Assembly: GCA_021778845.1 (NCBI GenBank)
Contig: JAJYBU010000007.1
Coordinates: forward strand, 1-64,000
DNA length: 64,000 bases
Direction of reading: 5' to 3'
Origin: Acidobacteriota bacterium
GTDB taxonomy: Bacteria > Acidobacteriota > Terriglobia > Terriglobales > Acidobacteriaceae
In this document: positions 21,767 through 30,957 of the stretch, one piece after another
Numbering within the stretch: the stretch's first letter is position 1
Layout: each line of letters opens with the position of its first letter
Translations under genes and position numbers: made by a program
Notes under the pieces: model-generated
Told to the model about the DNA's origin: nothing
Databases searched by the model: none
Seen by the model: only the letters and a program-made list of their open reading frames with translations

Positions 21767-22957
21767 ATGAGAATTCTCCACATCGTCGGCTCCATCAATC
21801 CTTCGGCCGGCGGCCCTACCGAGGCGATTCGGATGATCGTCCGCTATCGTCCGCCAGGCTATGAAGCCGAAGTGGCGACGCTGGATAGTCCGGACGCTCC
21901 CTTCCTTGGGGACTTTTCGTTCGAGGTGCATGCGCTGGGGACGAGGAGCGGGTCCTGGTACTCTCCCAAGTTGATTCCGTGGCTGAAGGCAAACCGCGAT
22001 CGGTTCGACGGCATCGTCGTGCACGGCCTGTGGGAGTTCACCGGGCTTGCCGCCCTGATCGCGGTGGCCGGCAAGAAGCCGTACCTGGTTTTTACGCATG
22101 GCATGCTCGATCCCTACTTCAAGCGCCGCTACCCGCTGAAGCACTTGAAGAAATGGGGTTACTGGCTGCTGGCGCAGTACTGGGTGCTGCGTTCGGCATC
22201 GCGCGTGATGTTCACCACGGAGGTCGAGCGCGATCTCGCGACGAAGTCCTTCTGGTTATGGCACTGGCACCCGATGGTGGTCTCGTACGGAGCGGACCCG
22301 CAGGTTCCCGAGATCGAATCGCTGGCACCTGCGTTTTACGAACACTGCCCTGAACTGCGCACTGGAGAAACGGGACGACGATTCCTGCTGTATCTCTCGC
22401 GCATCCATCCCAAGAAAGGCTGCGACCTGCTGCTGCAGGCCTTTGCGGCGGTCGCGCCTGCACATCCCGAACTGCATCTGATTATGGCGGGCCCGGACGC
22501 CATGGGACTGCGCTCCGACCTCCAGAAAATCACGGACGCTGCAGGACTCAGTGACCGCGTGCATTGGCCCGGCATGCTGACGGGAGATGCCAAGTGGGGA
22601 GCGTTCGCTGCCTGCGAGGCCTTTGTGCTGCCATCGCACCAGGAGAACTTCGGCATTGCCGTTGCCGAGGCGCTGGCCTGTGGCCGACCGGTGCTGATCT
22701 CCGATCAAATTAACATCGCCACTGAGATTGCGGCCGACAGCTGCGGTCTAGTGGAGCCCGACACGGTCGAGGGCACCACGCGCCTGCTCAAGCGCTGGCT
22801 TGCCTTGACGCCGGACGAGCGTGACGCCATGCGCCGACAGGCGCTGGCCACCTTCGCCACGCGGTACGATATGCGCAGGAACAGCGCCCTGATCCTGCGC
22901 ACGTTTGAGCAGCTTCGGGCACCAGTGCCCACCCCCATCGCCACTGAGGCTAACTGA
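21767..22957 (+). CDS. Glycosyltransferase family 4
   Basis: A 396-residue GT-B enzyme starting MRILHIVGSINPSAGGPTE, the usual acceptor-domain opening with a GGP loop. The donor domain has FLLYLSRIHPKKGCDLLLQAF, LIMAGPD and the E(x7)E motif HQENFGIAVAEALACG. It shares only the fold with the preceding GT4, so it is likely to add a different sugar. It lies 61 bases downstream of that gene and 2 bases before the acetyltransferase gene, in the same forward operon. Confidence 0.92.
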   Translation: MRILHIVGSINPSAGGPTEAIRMIVRYRPPGYEAEVATLDSPDAPFLGDFSFEVHALGTRSGSWYSPKLIPWLKANRDRFDGIVVHGLWEFTGLAALIAVAGKKPYLVFTHGMLDPYFKRRYPLKHLKKWGYWLLAQYWVLRSASRVMFTTEVERDLATKSFWLWHWHPMVVSYGADPQVPEIESLAPAFYEHCPELRTGETGRRFLLYLSRIHPKKGCDLLLQAFAAVAPAHPELHLIMAGPDAMGLRSDLQKITDAAGLSDRVHWPGMLTGDAKWGAFAACEAFVLPSHQENFGIAVAEALACGRPVLISDQINIATEIAADSCGLVEPDTVEGTTRLLKRWLALTPDERDAMRRQALATFATRYDMRRNSALILRTFEQLRAPVPTPIATEAN

Positions 22958-22959
22958 CC

Positions 22960-23592
22960 ATGGCCCGCCACGCAGATTACCGCGCCACCGACCACATCCC
23001 CGCCGAGAGCCATGCGGACGCGTATACACGGCCGGCATTCACCTTCGGCAACCGCTTGCGGCGGCTGATCTGGAATATCTGCTGGCTGCTGCTGTATCGG
23101 ACCTCGCCGCGTCCCATGCATGCATGGCGCGCGGCGCTGCTACGGCTCTTCGGAGCGACACTCGGTGGCGATTGCCACTTCTATCCGTCCTCCAGGGTGT
23201 GGGCGCCGTGGAACCTGATCTGCGCGGACCACGTCGCGGCCGCCGATGGTGTGGAGATCTACAATCCATCGCCGATTCAACTCGACACGCACGTGATCCT
23301 GTCGCAGGACTGCTACCTTTGCGGCGCCACTCACGACTACAACCACCCAGACTTTCCATTGATCGCCTATCGCATGCACATCGAGCGTTACGCGTGGATC
23401 TGCGCCCGTGCAGCGGTGGCGCCGGGAATCAAGGTCGCCGAGGGGGCCGTGTTGGGTCTCGGTTCGGTAGCAACCCGTGATCTCAAAGCCTGGACCGTCT
23501 ATGGCGGCAACCCTGCGGTCGCCATTCGCGAGCGAAATTGCACCCTGCCAGAGCACGATTCCGAGTTTGCTCCGACGGGAGGCGAAGCGTGA
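22960..23592 (+). CDS. Colanic-acid-type acetyltransferase (WcaF-like, left-handed beta-helix)
   Basis: A 210-residue protein with an N-terminal basic/aromatic section (RRLIWNICWLLLYRTSPRPMHAWRAALLRLFGA) and a C-terminal hexapeptide-repeat region with the isoleucine-patch rhythm (GVEIYNPSPIQLDTHVILSQDC, AAVAPGIKVAEGAVLGLGSVATRD). These trimeric enzymes O-acetylate a sugar using acetyl-CoA. The conserved YLCGATHDYN segment contains the probable catalytic histidine. The stop codon overlaps the next start as GTGA, so it is coupled to the GT2 gene. Confidence 0.88.
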   Translation: MARHADYRATDHIPAESHADAYTRPAFTFGNRLRRLIWNICWLLLYRTSPRPMHAWRAALLRLFGATLGGDCHFYPSSRVWAPWNLICADHVAAADGVEIYNPSPIQLDTHVILSQDCYLCGATHDYNHPDFPLIAYRMHIERYAWICARAAVAPGIKVAEGAVLGLGSVATRDLKAWTVYGGNPAVAIRERNCTLPEHDSEFAPTGGEA

Positions 23593-24416
23593 TCTCGGTC
23601 ATCATCCTGACCCATAATGAGGAACAGGATCTGCCCGGCTGCCTCGATTCGGTGGCGTGGTGCGATGACATTCACATTCTGGACTCCGGGAGCACGGACC
23701 GTACCACGGAGATCGCCCGCCAGCACGGCGCGACCGTGACCACGCGGCGGTTCGATACCTACGCGGCCCAGCGCAATGCAAGCCTGCTGCTGCCCTTCCG
23801 CCACCCCTGGGTGCTGGTGCTGGACGCCGATGAGCGGCCTACCGCGGAACTCTGCGCCGAGATGCTGCCGGCCGTCGCTGATGCGCCAGCCCAGGTCTCA
23901 GGTTTTCGTATCCGCCGCCGGGACTTCCTGTGGGGAACCTGGCTCAAGCATGCGCAGATGACACCCTATTACGTGCGCCTGCTGCGCGTCGGTCATGCGC
24001 ACTACACCCGCGACGTCAACGAGATCATCGAAGTCCACGGCGACGTCCGCGAGTTGCATTCGGCCTTCGACCACCTCGCATTTTCAAAAGGGATAAGCCA
24101 CTGGGTGGCCAAGCACAATGCGTACTCCAGCAAGGAAGCCGAACTGCTCGCCAAGGGCAAAGCGACGCACGGAGCCTCGCTCTACCAGGCGCTCTTCGCA
24201 CGCAACTTCCACGAGCGCAGGGTTGCGCAGAAGGCCATTTTCTATAAACTTCCCGCGCGGCCGCTGATTAAGTGGTGCTACATGATGTTTGTGCGCGGAG
24301 CCTTGCTCGACGGCCCCGCGGGGGTGATGTACACGACGCTACAGAGCTTTTACGAGTTCCTGATTGAGGTGAAACACCAGGAACTGCTCCGCCGGCGCGA
24401 AGGCAAGCCGCTCTGA
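23589..24416 (+). CDS. Glycosyltransferase family 2 (WaaE/KdtX-like)
   Basis: A 275-residue GT-A enzyme. It starts at GTG 23589 (ISVIILTHNEEQDLPGCL), whose TG is shared with the TGA of the acetyltransferase gene; an ATG at 23538 in the same frame lies inside that gene and is unlikely. The donor-binding DxD region is VLDADERP, preceded by DSGSTDRT. The C-terminal part has the amphipathic helices (ARPLIKWCYMMFVRGALLDG) seen in WaaE-type glucosyltransferases acting on membrane-bound acceptors. It is the last glycosyltransferase of the forward operon. Confidence 0.9.
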   Translation: MISVIILTHNEEQDLPGCLDSVAWCDDIHILDSGSTDRTTEIARQHGATVTTRRFDTYAAQRNASLLLPFRHPWVLVLDADERPTAELCAEMLPAVADAPAQVSGFRIRRRDFLWGTWLKHAQMTPYYVRLLRVGHAHYTRDVNEIIEVHGDVRELHSAFDHLAFSKGISHWVAKHNAYSSKEAELLAKGKATHGASLYQALFARNFHERRVAQKAIFYKLPARPLIKWCYMMFVRGALLDGPAGVMYTTLQSFYEFLIEVKHQELLRRREGKPL

Positions 24417-24469
24417 AAGAGGCAAGCAACTGAGGTTGCGGGAGGCAAAGGCAGGCCGACAGGCCGGCT

Positions 24470-24850
24470 TCAGCCGCGCAGCTTGGCCAACAGGTCAGTG
24501 GGGTGTACGGGCTTGGCGAGAATCTCGAACTCGTGGCCCTGGGTACGGGCGCGCTCCAGCAGATCCGCGGTAGCTGCCTGGCCGGAAAAGAGCAGAATCT
24601 TGCACTGGGGGAGCTTGATTCGGGTCTGAATCGCCGCCTCAATCCCAGTCATGCCGGTCATGATGACGTCGGAGATCAGCATGTCCGGGTGAAAGGTTTC
24701 GAGTGCCTCAAGGGCTTTTTCGCCGCTATAGACGGCACGAGCCTCAAAGCCCGCCTGATTAAGAATAATCGCCAGTGTGTTTGCAATGACCTGCTCGTCG
24801 TCCGCTACCAAAACCCGGGGCTTCGACTGATTCGTTGTCTGTTCTGCCAT
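24470..24850 (-). CDS. Single-domain response regulator
   Basis: A 126-residue receiver domain with no output domain. The acidic pocket is DDE near residues 17-19, the phospho-acceptor Asp is in MLISDVIM near residue 60, Ser/Thr is in LLFSGQA and the conserved Lys is in LAKPVHP. Such CheY-like proteins act by protein-protein contact. It runs opposite to the polysaccharide genes on both sides and has no adjacent histidine kinase, so its partner is unknown; a link to exopolysaccharide control is only positional. Confidence 0.92.
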   Translation of the reverse strand: MAEQTTNQSKPRVLVADDEQVIANTLAIILNQAGFEARAVYSGEKALEALETFHPDMLISDVIMTGMTGIEAAIQTRIKLPQCKILLFSGQAATADLLERARTQGHEFEILAKPVHPTDLLAKLRG

Positions 24851-25105
24851 GAATGAAGATCCCTTGAAACTGCTTTCCTTAGCTTCTATTTTCCTTAGCT
24901 TCGTAGCCTGCCGGTAAACACTCTTCCCTTGTTCGACGCGAACCGCGTTCCACCATCATACGTGGATGCTGTATTGCGAAGGCGCACAGGGATTTGATCG
25001 GACAAACCTGTTCTTTACGATGCAGGGAGAACCTGCCCGGCTGCCTGCAAGGCAGAAGTCTGCGCCGAAAAGATCTTGCGCGGTGTTACTCTGGCGATAG
25101 TTCGC

Positions 25106-25924
25106 ATGGTTGATCTTCACCACCATCTGCTGCCCGGTCTGGACGACGGCTCTCCCAACCTCGAGACATCGATCGCCATGGCCCGCATCGCTGCCGACGA
25201 CGGCATCACCCACGTCGTCGCCACCCCCCATGCCAACCACGTCTACAGCTTCGATCCGGGAGAGATCGCCTTGCGCCTCGACAGGCTGCGCTCAGCCCTG
25301 GCCAGTGAGGCAATTCCACTTACGATTGCCGCGGGCTGCGACTTTCACCTCAGCTATGACAACATACAGGACGCACTTGCCCAACCGCGAAAGTACACCC
25401 TGAACGGCGGCGACTATCTGCTGGTTGAACTGCCTGACTATGGGCTCTCCCCGAACCTTGACGAGGCGTTCTATGAGCTTGGCCTGGCCGGGATGAGACC
25501 CATCCTTACTCATCCCGAGCGTAATCCGACGCTGCAGCGCGACCCCAAACGGCTTGCCGACTGGATGCGCATCGGACTGCTCATGCAGATCACGACTGGT
25601 TCCATCGTCGGCAAGATGGGACGCGAGGCCGAACGCATGGCCCACCGTATGCTTGCGGACCGATGGGTCCACTTCCTCGCCACCGACGCACACAACACAG
25701 AGTCGCGCGCGCCACGCATGCGCGCAGCCCACGACCTGGTCGCTAAAAAATACGGCGTCGAGTACGCCGATCGGCTCTGCACCACCAACCCGATGGCAGC
25801 CTTCGAGGGACGCAGCCTACCACCTCAGGAAGAGCCGCGTCATCTCTATGAAGACGACCCGGACCTCACCCGCCGCTGGTGGCAGACCTTCTGGAAGCGG
25901 CGAACGAGCAATCCGTACAACTAA
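25106..25924 (+). CDS. CpsB/CapC-type tyrosine-protein phosphatase (PHP domain)
   Basis: A protein of about 272 residues with the PHP metal-binding signatures DLHHHLLPGLDDG at its start, VATPHANH, ILTHPERNP and ATDAHN. This family (Streptococcus CpsB, Bacillus YwqE) uses a trinuclear metal site to dephosphorylate bacterial tyrosine kinases controlling capsule export. The ATG at 25106 opens directly on the DLHHH motif; a TTG at 25076 would add ten residues. It is separated from the other polysaccharide genes by the opposite-strand receiver gene, but its natural substrate is the Wzc-like kinase at 17148. Phosphatase identity is well supported; the pairing is inferred. Confidence 0.9.
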   Translation: MVDLHHHLLPGLDDGSPNLETSIAMARIAADDGITHVVATPHANHVYSFDPGEIALRLDRLRSALASEAIPLTIAAGCDFHLSYDNIQDALAQPRKYTLNGGDYLLVELPDYGLSPNLDEAFYELGLAGMRPILTHPERNPTLQRDPKRLADWMRIGLLMQITTGSIVGKMGREAERMAHRMLADRWVHFLATDAHNTESRAPRMRAAHDLVAKKYGVEYADRLCTTNPMAAFEGRSLPPQEEPRHLYEDDPDLTRRWWQTFWKRRTSNPYN

Positions 25925-25951
25925 CCTGGGATCCGCGCCGAGGCCCTTGCT

Positions 25952-26713
25952 CTACAGTCCGAGGCCGCCGTCGACCGCCAGCAGTTGTCCGGTGATGAAA
26001 TGCGGCCCGGTTGCAAAAAACAGTACCGCTGCGGCAACGTCTTCCGCCCGCCCATTGCGCTGCATCGGCGTCTTCAGAGCAAACGGCTCATAGGCAGGAT
26101 TTCCCTCGCCCATCACGATCATCCCCGGCGCCACGCAGTTCACGCTGATCTCCGGCGCCCATGCCTTGGCCATGGTGTGCGAAAGCATGTGCAGGGCGGC
26201 CTTCGACGTGCAGTAGTGCGCATGCGTCGCCCACGGATGCAGCCCACCCAGCGACCCAATATTCACGATCCGCCCGCGCGCGGACTTCAAGGCCGCATGC
26301 GCCGCCTTTGCCACCAGAAATGGGCCCCTGGTGTTGACCTCGAACATCGCATCCCACTCAGCGACGCTGATCTGCTCGAGCGGCACGGTATCAAATGCAC
26401 CCGCGTTGTTCACCAACAGATCGAGGCCACCCAGGCCATCGACTGCGGCTGCAACCGCTGTCTCCACACTCGACTCCTCGCGGATGTCGCAACTCAGCGC
26501 AAGCGCCTGCCCGCCGAACTCCCGCAGCGCCAGCGCCGTCTCCCGCGCCTCTGCCTCAGACCCGCGAAAGGTAACGGCGACATCGGCTCCAGCCTCCGCC
26601 AGCGCCAGCGCCAGCGCTCGGCCAATGCGCTTTGCGCCCCCGGTTACGAGAGCCCGCTTCCCTGCCAGAGAGCGCCCTGTCAGCCCCGTCTCCACGCGCT
26701 TCTCCGTGCTCAC
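25952..26713 (-). CDS. SDR family oxidoreductase, pteridine-reductase-like
   Basis: A 253-residue short-chain dehydrogenase. The nucleotide motif TGGAKRIGRA has the Arg that marks NADPH-using pteridine reductases and FolM-type enzymes. NNAG, the catalytic Ser of NIGSLGG and the YCTSK Tyr/Lys pair are all present, and the C-terminus ends LLAVDGGLGL. The reaction may be reduction of dihydropterins or another carbonyl. Its ATG overlaps the stop of the upstream secreted protein as ATGA, so the two are co-translated, an odd partner for a cytosolic reductase. Confidence 0.88.
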   Translation of the reverse strand: MSTEKRVETGLTGRSLAGKRALVTGGAKRIGRALALALAEAGADVAVTFRGSEAEARETALALREFGGQALALSCDIREESSVETAVAAAVDGLGGLDLLVNNAGAFDTVPLEQISVAEWDAMFEVNTRGPFLVAKAAHAALKSARGRIVNIGSLGGLHPWATHAHYCTSKAALHMLSHTMAKAWAPEISVNCVAPGMIVMGEGNPAYEPFALKTPMQRNGRAEDVAAAVLFFATGPHFITGQLLAVDGGLGL

Positions 26714-27309
26714 TGCGGGGAGCCTGGCTGCGAAGCAGACGTCGCCGGGGGAGCAGGAGTCGCATCCTGCGGAACCGCGTACCCCGCGGGACCTACCTTT
26801 GGCGTCTGGATGACCGGATGCGGAGGCTCCTGAATCCCAGGCTTCAACTCCGATGCCTTGCCGAGATTGTTCTCATACACGGAGACCTGCTCACGCGGCC
26901 GCAGCAGCTTGACCTCAAGGAGCTTGGTCGGTGTGTCGATCTTCACATTCTGGGCATAGGTCGAAAATCCGTTCGCGATGACCTGAAGCGTCACGTCGCT
27001 GCCGACTTCTATCACGTCGATGGTCGCCTTGCCATCCGCGTTCGTCTTGACCTCCAGATTGCCGTCGTCCCGGCCATTGAGCGTTGCATGGAAGACGACC
27101 GCCGCGCTCGGCATCGGCTTGCCATCAAAGCCCTTCGTTACGGTCACAACGACGTGCGCCAGGGTAGGCAGTGGCTTCCATTTGCGTCCATGCCCATCGT
27201 TCCGTGTAGTCTGCGCGCCGGCTACTGAAACCATGGCCAGGGTGATCGCCAGGCCTGCGGCCCAGCCCATCTTGAAGCTAAATCTGGAGCTATTTAATAC
27301 GTGGTTCAT
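26710..27309 (-). CDS. Secreted protein with an Ig-like/carboxypeptidase-regulatory domain
   Basis: A 199-residue protein with a signal peptide (hydrophobic residues about 14-32, AGAQ cleavage), a beta-sandwich segment (VVVTVTKGFDGKPMPSAAVVFHA to LLEVKLL, about residues 52-135) resembling carboxypeptidase regulatory or Big-type domains, and a proline-rich C-terminal tail (about residues 155-199). No catalytic motif is visible. The stop overlaps the start of the SDR gene. Similar small secreted Ig-like proteins are frequent in Acidobacteria; no function can be assigned. The gene is divergent from groES with about 260 bases between. Confidence 0.75.
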   Translation of the reverse strand: MNHVLNSSRFSFKMGWAAGLAITLAMVSVAGAQTTRNDGHGRKWKPLPTLAHVVVTVTKGFDGKPMPSAAVVFHATLNGRDDGNLEVKTNADGKATIDVIEVGSDVTLQVIANGFSTYAQNVKIDTPTKLLEVKLLRPREQVSVYENNLGKASELKPGIQEPPHPVIQTPKVGPAGYAVPQDATPAPPATSASQPGSPQ

Positions 27310-27413
27310 GGCCTGATTCTATCGCGGAAGCGCCGATTCTGGCTCGCTCTGCCTCGAGCGCAGGCAACCAATATTATGTGAGTGATTTTTACTCATATTT
27401 CACCTGAGAACTG

Positions 27414-27442
27414 TTGACTCCTCCTCCCCGGCGGGCTATATT
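27414..27442 (+). promoter_or_regulatory. Sigma-70-type promoter of groES-groEL
   Basis: TTGACT (27414-27419), a 17-base spacer and TATATT (27437-27442). The -10 element runs into the CIRCE operator, so HrcA bound there would block RNA polymerase. Confidence 0.8.
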
Positions 27443-27467
27443 AGCACTCGGCAGTAGAGAGTGCTAA
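27441..27467 (+). promoter_or_regulatory. CIRCE operator (HrcA-binding site)
   Basis: A perfect TTAGCACTC-N9-GAGTGCTAA inverted repeat, the textbook CIRCE consensus, lies 107 bases before groES. HrcA represses chaperonin genes through this element and is released on heat shock. No hrcA gene is in the window. Confidence 0.97.
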
Positions 27468-27573
27468 TGCGGTTTCCGGGTAGCTTCCGCGTTACCAGGA
27501 CAGGCTTTGGACTCTCGCAATCAGCAGCAAACTGAACATCGGATTCAACAGAAAATCAAGGAGAAGCATCAAC

Positions 27574-27873
27574 ATGGCAGCCACTTCATTTACGCCGTTG
27601 CACGATCGCATTCTGGTTCGCCGCCTCGAGGAGGGCGAAAGCATCCGTGGCGGCATTATCATCCCCGACTCGGCCAAGGAAAAGCCGCAGCAGGGCGAGG
27701 TCATCGCGGTCGGCAAGGGTAAGTCCAACGACGAAGGCAAGGTCTTCCCGCTCGACGTCAAGGCTGGCGACACGATCCTCTTCGGCAAGTACTCCGGCAG
27801 CGAGATCAAGCTCGATGGCGAGGAGTTCCTCATCATGCGCGAGGAAGAAGTCCTCGGCATCCTCAAGAAGTAG
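27574..27873 (+). CDS. groES: Co-chaperonin GroES
   Basis: A 99-residue 10-kDa chaperonin with the mobile-loop region ([23 protein letters not shown]) and the conserved C-terminal strand [12 protein letters not shown]. It caps the GroEL ring and regulates ATP-driven folding. An AAGGAG site precedes the ATG. It is followed after 104 bases by groEL, and the pair is under the CIRCE-containing promoter at 27414-27467. Confidence 0.98.
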   Translation: MAATSFTPLHDRILVRRLEEGESIRGGIIIPDSAKEKPQQGEVIAVGKGKSNDEGKVFPLDVKAGDTILFGKYSGSEIKLDGEEFLIMREEEVLGILKK

Positions 27874-27932
27874 TCCTGCGCGGCCGGCGAGAGGCGGCTT
27901 TGCCGCGGTCGTCGCTGCACACACGATTTTGA

Positions 27933-29645
<1,713 letters not shown>

Positions 29646-29681
29646 GAGTGCGCGTCTAACCAATGACGGCTTCAAAGGAAA

Positions 29682-29713
29682 ACCGAGGCCCCGGAGAGAT
29701 CCGGGGCCTCGGT
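29682..29713 (+). terminator. Hairpin after groEL, likely terminator
   Basis: A perfect 13-bp stem (29682-29694 with 29701-29713) and a 6-base loop, 36 bases after the groEL stop. No T run follows, so termination efficiency is uncertain. Confidence 0.65.
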
Positions 29714-29782
29714 GCGTGGTAGCACGGAATGAGTTCCATGCACACGAATACGAGCTATAATTTGCGGCGGAGGCCCATTACA

Positions 29783-30898
29783 ATGAAACAGTTATGTGCT
29801 GTACTTATGCTTTTCCTCGGCTTTGGATCGCTTGTTTCCAGGGCCGACATCGTGGTTCTGCGCGATGGCAAGAGTTACTCCGGCAGCTACACTGCGAGCG
29901 CCAGCAGGACCATCAACTTTCGCGACGCACATGGTATCCGCTACAGCTTTCCGGTGGCTGACGTGCAAACCATCGTCTTCTCAAATCTGGGCGACCATCT
30001 ATCGCTGCGTAACGGCCACTCCTACTCGGGCACGTGGGTTGGCGTGACCACGCTTGCTTTCCAGGGCGCGAACGGCGTGGGTTATATGTTTCCGCTGCGT
30101 GATGTGTCGAGCCTGATCTTCTCAGGCCCCGAGGGCGCACAGCCTTCAGAGGCCACCGCGACGCAGGCACCTGCGCAAGCGTCCTACGCTGGCAACTACA
30201 ACGCTGCAGCCCCTGCGGCGGCCGACGTCGCCATGCAGAGCGGCACATCCGCGCCTCCTTCAACCTATGCGCAGAACCAGCCTATGCAGAACCAGCCTAT
30301 GCAAAGCCAGCCCCAGTTGCAGCGGCGCAACAGTAGCACTGCGGGAACGGGGACCTGGTCCTCCAACAATTCGTCACTGGTCATTCCCAGCGGTTCGCAA
30401 ATCGTCGTCCGCACCGACGTCACCATCGACAGCACGGCGAACAATGGGCAGCAGTTTTATCCTGCGCGGATTCAGCAGGACGTGATGGACGGCAATGGCA
30501 ACGTGGCGATCCCTGCGGGCACGAGCGCGCAGCTACAGATACTCAATACGGCCACCAGCAATACAGGCGGCTCGTCCCAGAGCGGCCCACTGACGCTGGA
30601 TCTGTACTCGGTGACCGTGAATGGTAGACAGTATCGCGTGGATACATCTTCTGTCACAGACACTGCGAAGAGTGGTATCGGGATGAATCTCAAAACGGGC
30701 GAGTATGCCGGTGGCGGAGGTGCCCTTGGAGCCCTGCTCGGAGCTGCATTCGGGGGCGGCAAGGGAGCAGGCATCGGGGCGCTGGTCGGCGCCGGCGGCG
30801 GCGTCCTTACCCAGGGCCTCACCCACGGCAAGCAGGTGAAGATTCCTGCGGAGACGACGCTTACCTTCCAACTGGTGCAGACTCTCGTCCTGCATTAG
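29783..30898 (+). CDS. Secreted protein with duplicated N-terminal motif and glycine zipper
   Basis: A 371-residue protein; ATG 29783 has CGGAGG about ten bases upstream and opens a signal peptide (KQLCAVLMLFLGFGSLVSRA), so the in-frame ATG at 29729 is not used. Two similar units of about 45 residues follow (LRDGKSYSGSY...FPVADVQTIVFS and LRNGHSYSGTW...FPLRDVSSLIFS). Then comes an Ala/Gln-rich linker with tandem NQPMQ units (DNA repeat 30264-30310), and a C-terminal beta domain (VIPSGSQIVVRTD, IPAGTSAQL) interrupted by a glycine-zipper segment GALGALLGAAFGGGKGAGIGALVG. The C-terminal pattern recalls TrbI/VirB10-like or outer-membrane-associated domains. Function unknown. Confidence 0.7.
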   Translation: MKQLCAVLMLFLGFGSLVSRADIVVLRDGKSYSGSYTASASRTINFRDAHGIRYSFPVADVQTIVFSNLGDHLSLRNGHSYSGTWVGVTTLAFQGANGVGYMFPLRDVSSLIFSGPEGAQPSEATATQAPAQASYAGNYNAAAPAAADVAMQSGTSAPPSTYAQNQPMQNQPMQSQPQLQRRNSSTAGTGTWSSNNSSLVIPSGSQIVVRTDVTIDSTANNGQQFYPARIQQDVMDGNGNVAIPAGTSAQLQILNTATSNTGGSSQSGPLTLDLYSVTVNGRQYRVDTSSVTDTAKSGIGMNLKTGEYAGGGGALGALLGAAFGGGKGAGIGALVGAGGGVLTQGLTHGKQVKIPAETTLTFQLVQTLVLH

Positions 30899-30915
30899 AA
30901 ACACCTGAAGGCCGA

Positions 30916-30945
30916 AAGGGCGCGCTCGAGTATGAGCGCGCCCTT
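30916..30945. terminator. Bidirectional terminator
   Basis: A perfect 12-bp stem (AAGGGCGCGCTC with GAGCGCGCCCTT), 6-base loop and a T-rich right side, between the convergent glycine-zipper and decarboxylase genes. Confidence 0.8.
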
Positions 30946-30957
30946 CGTGTTTTACCG

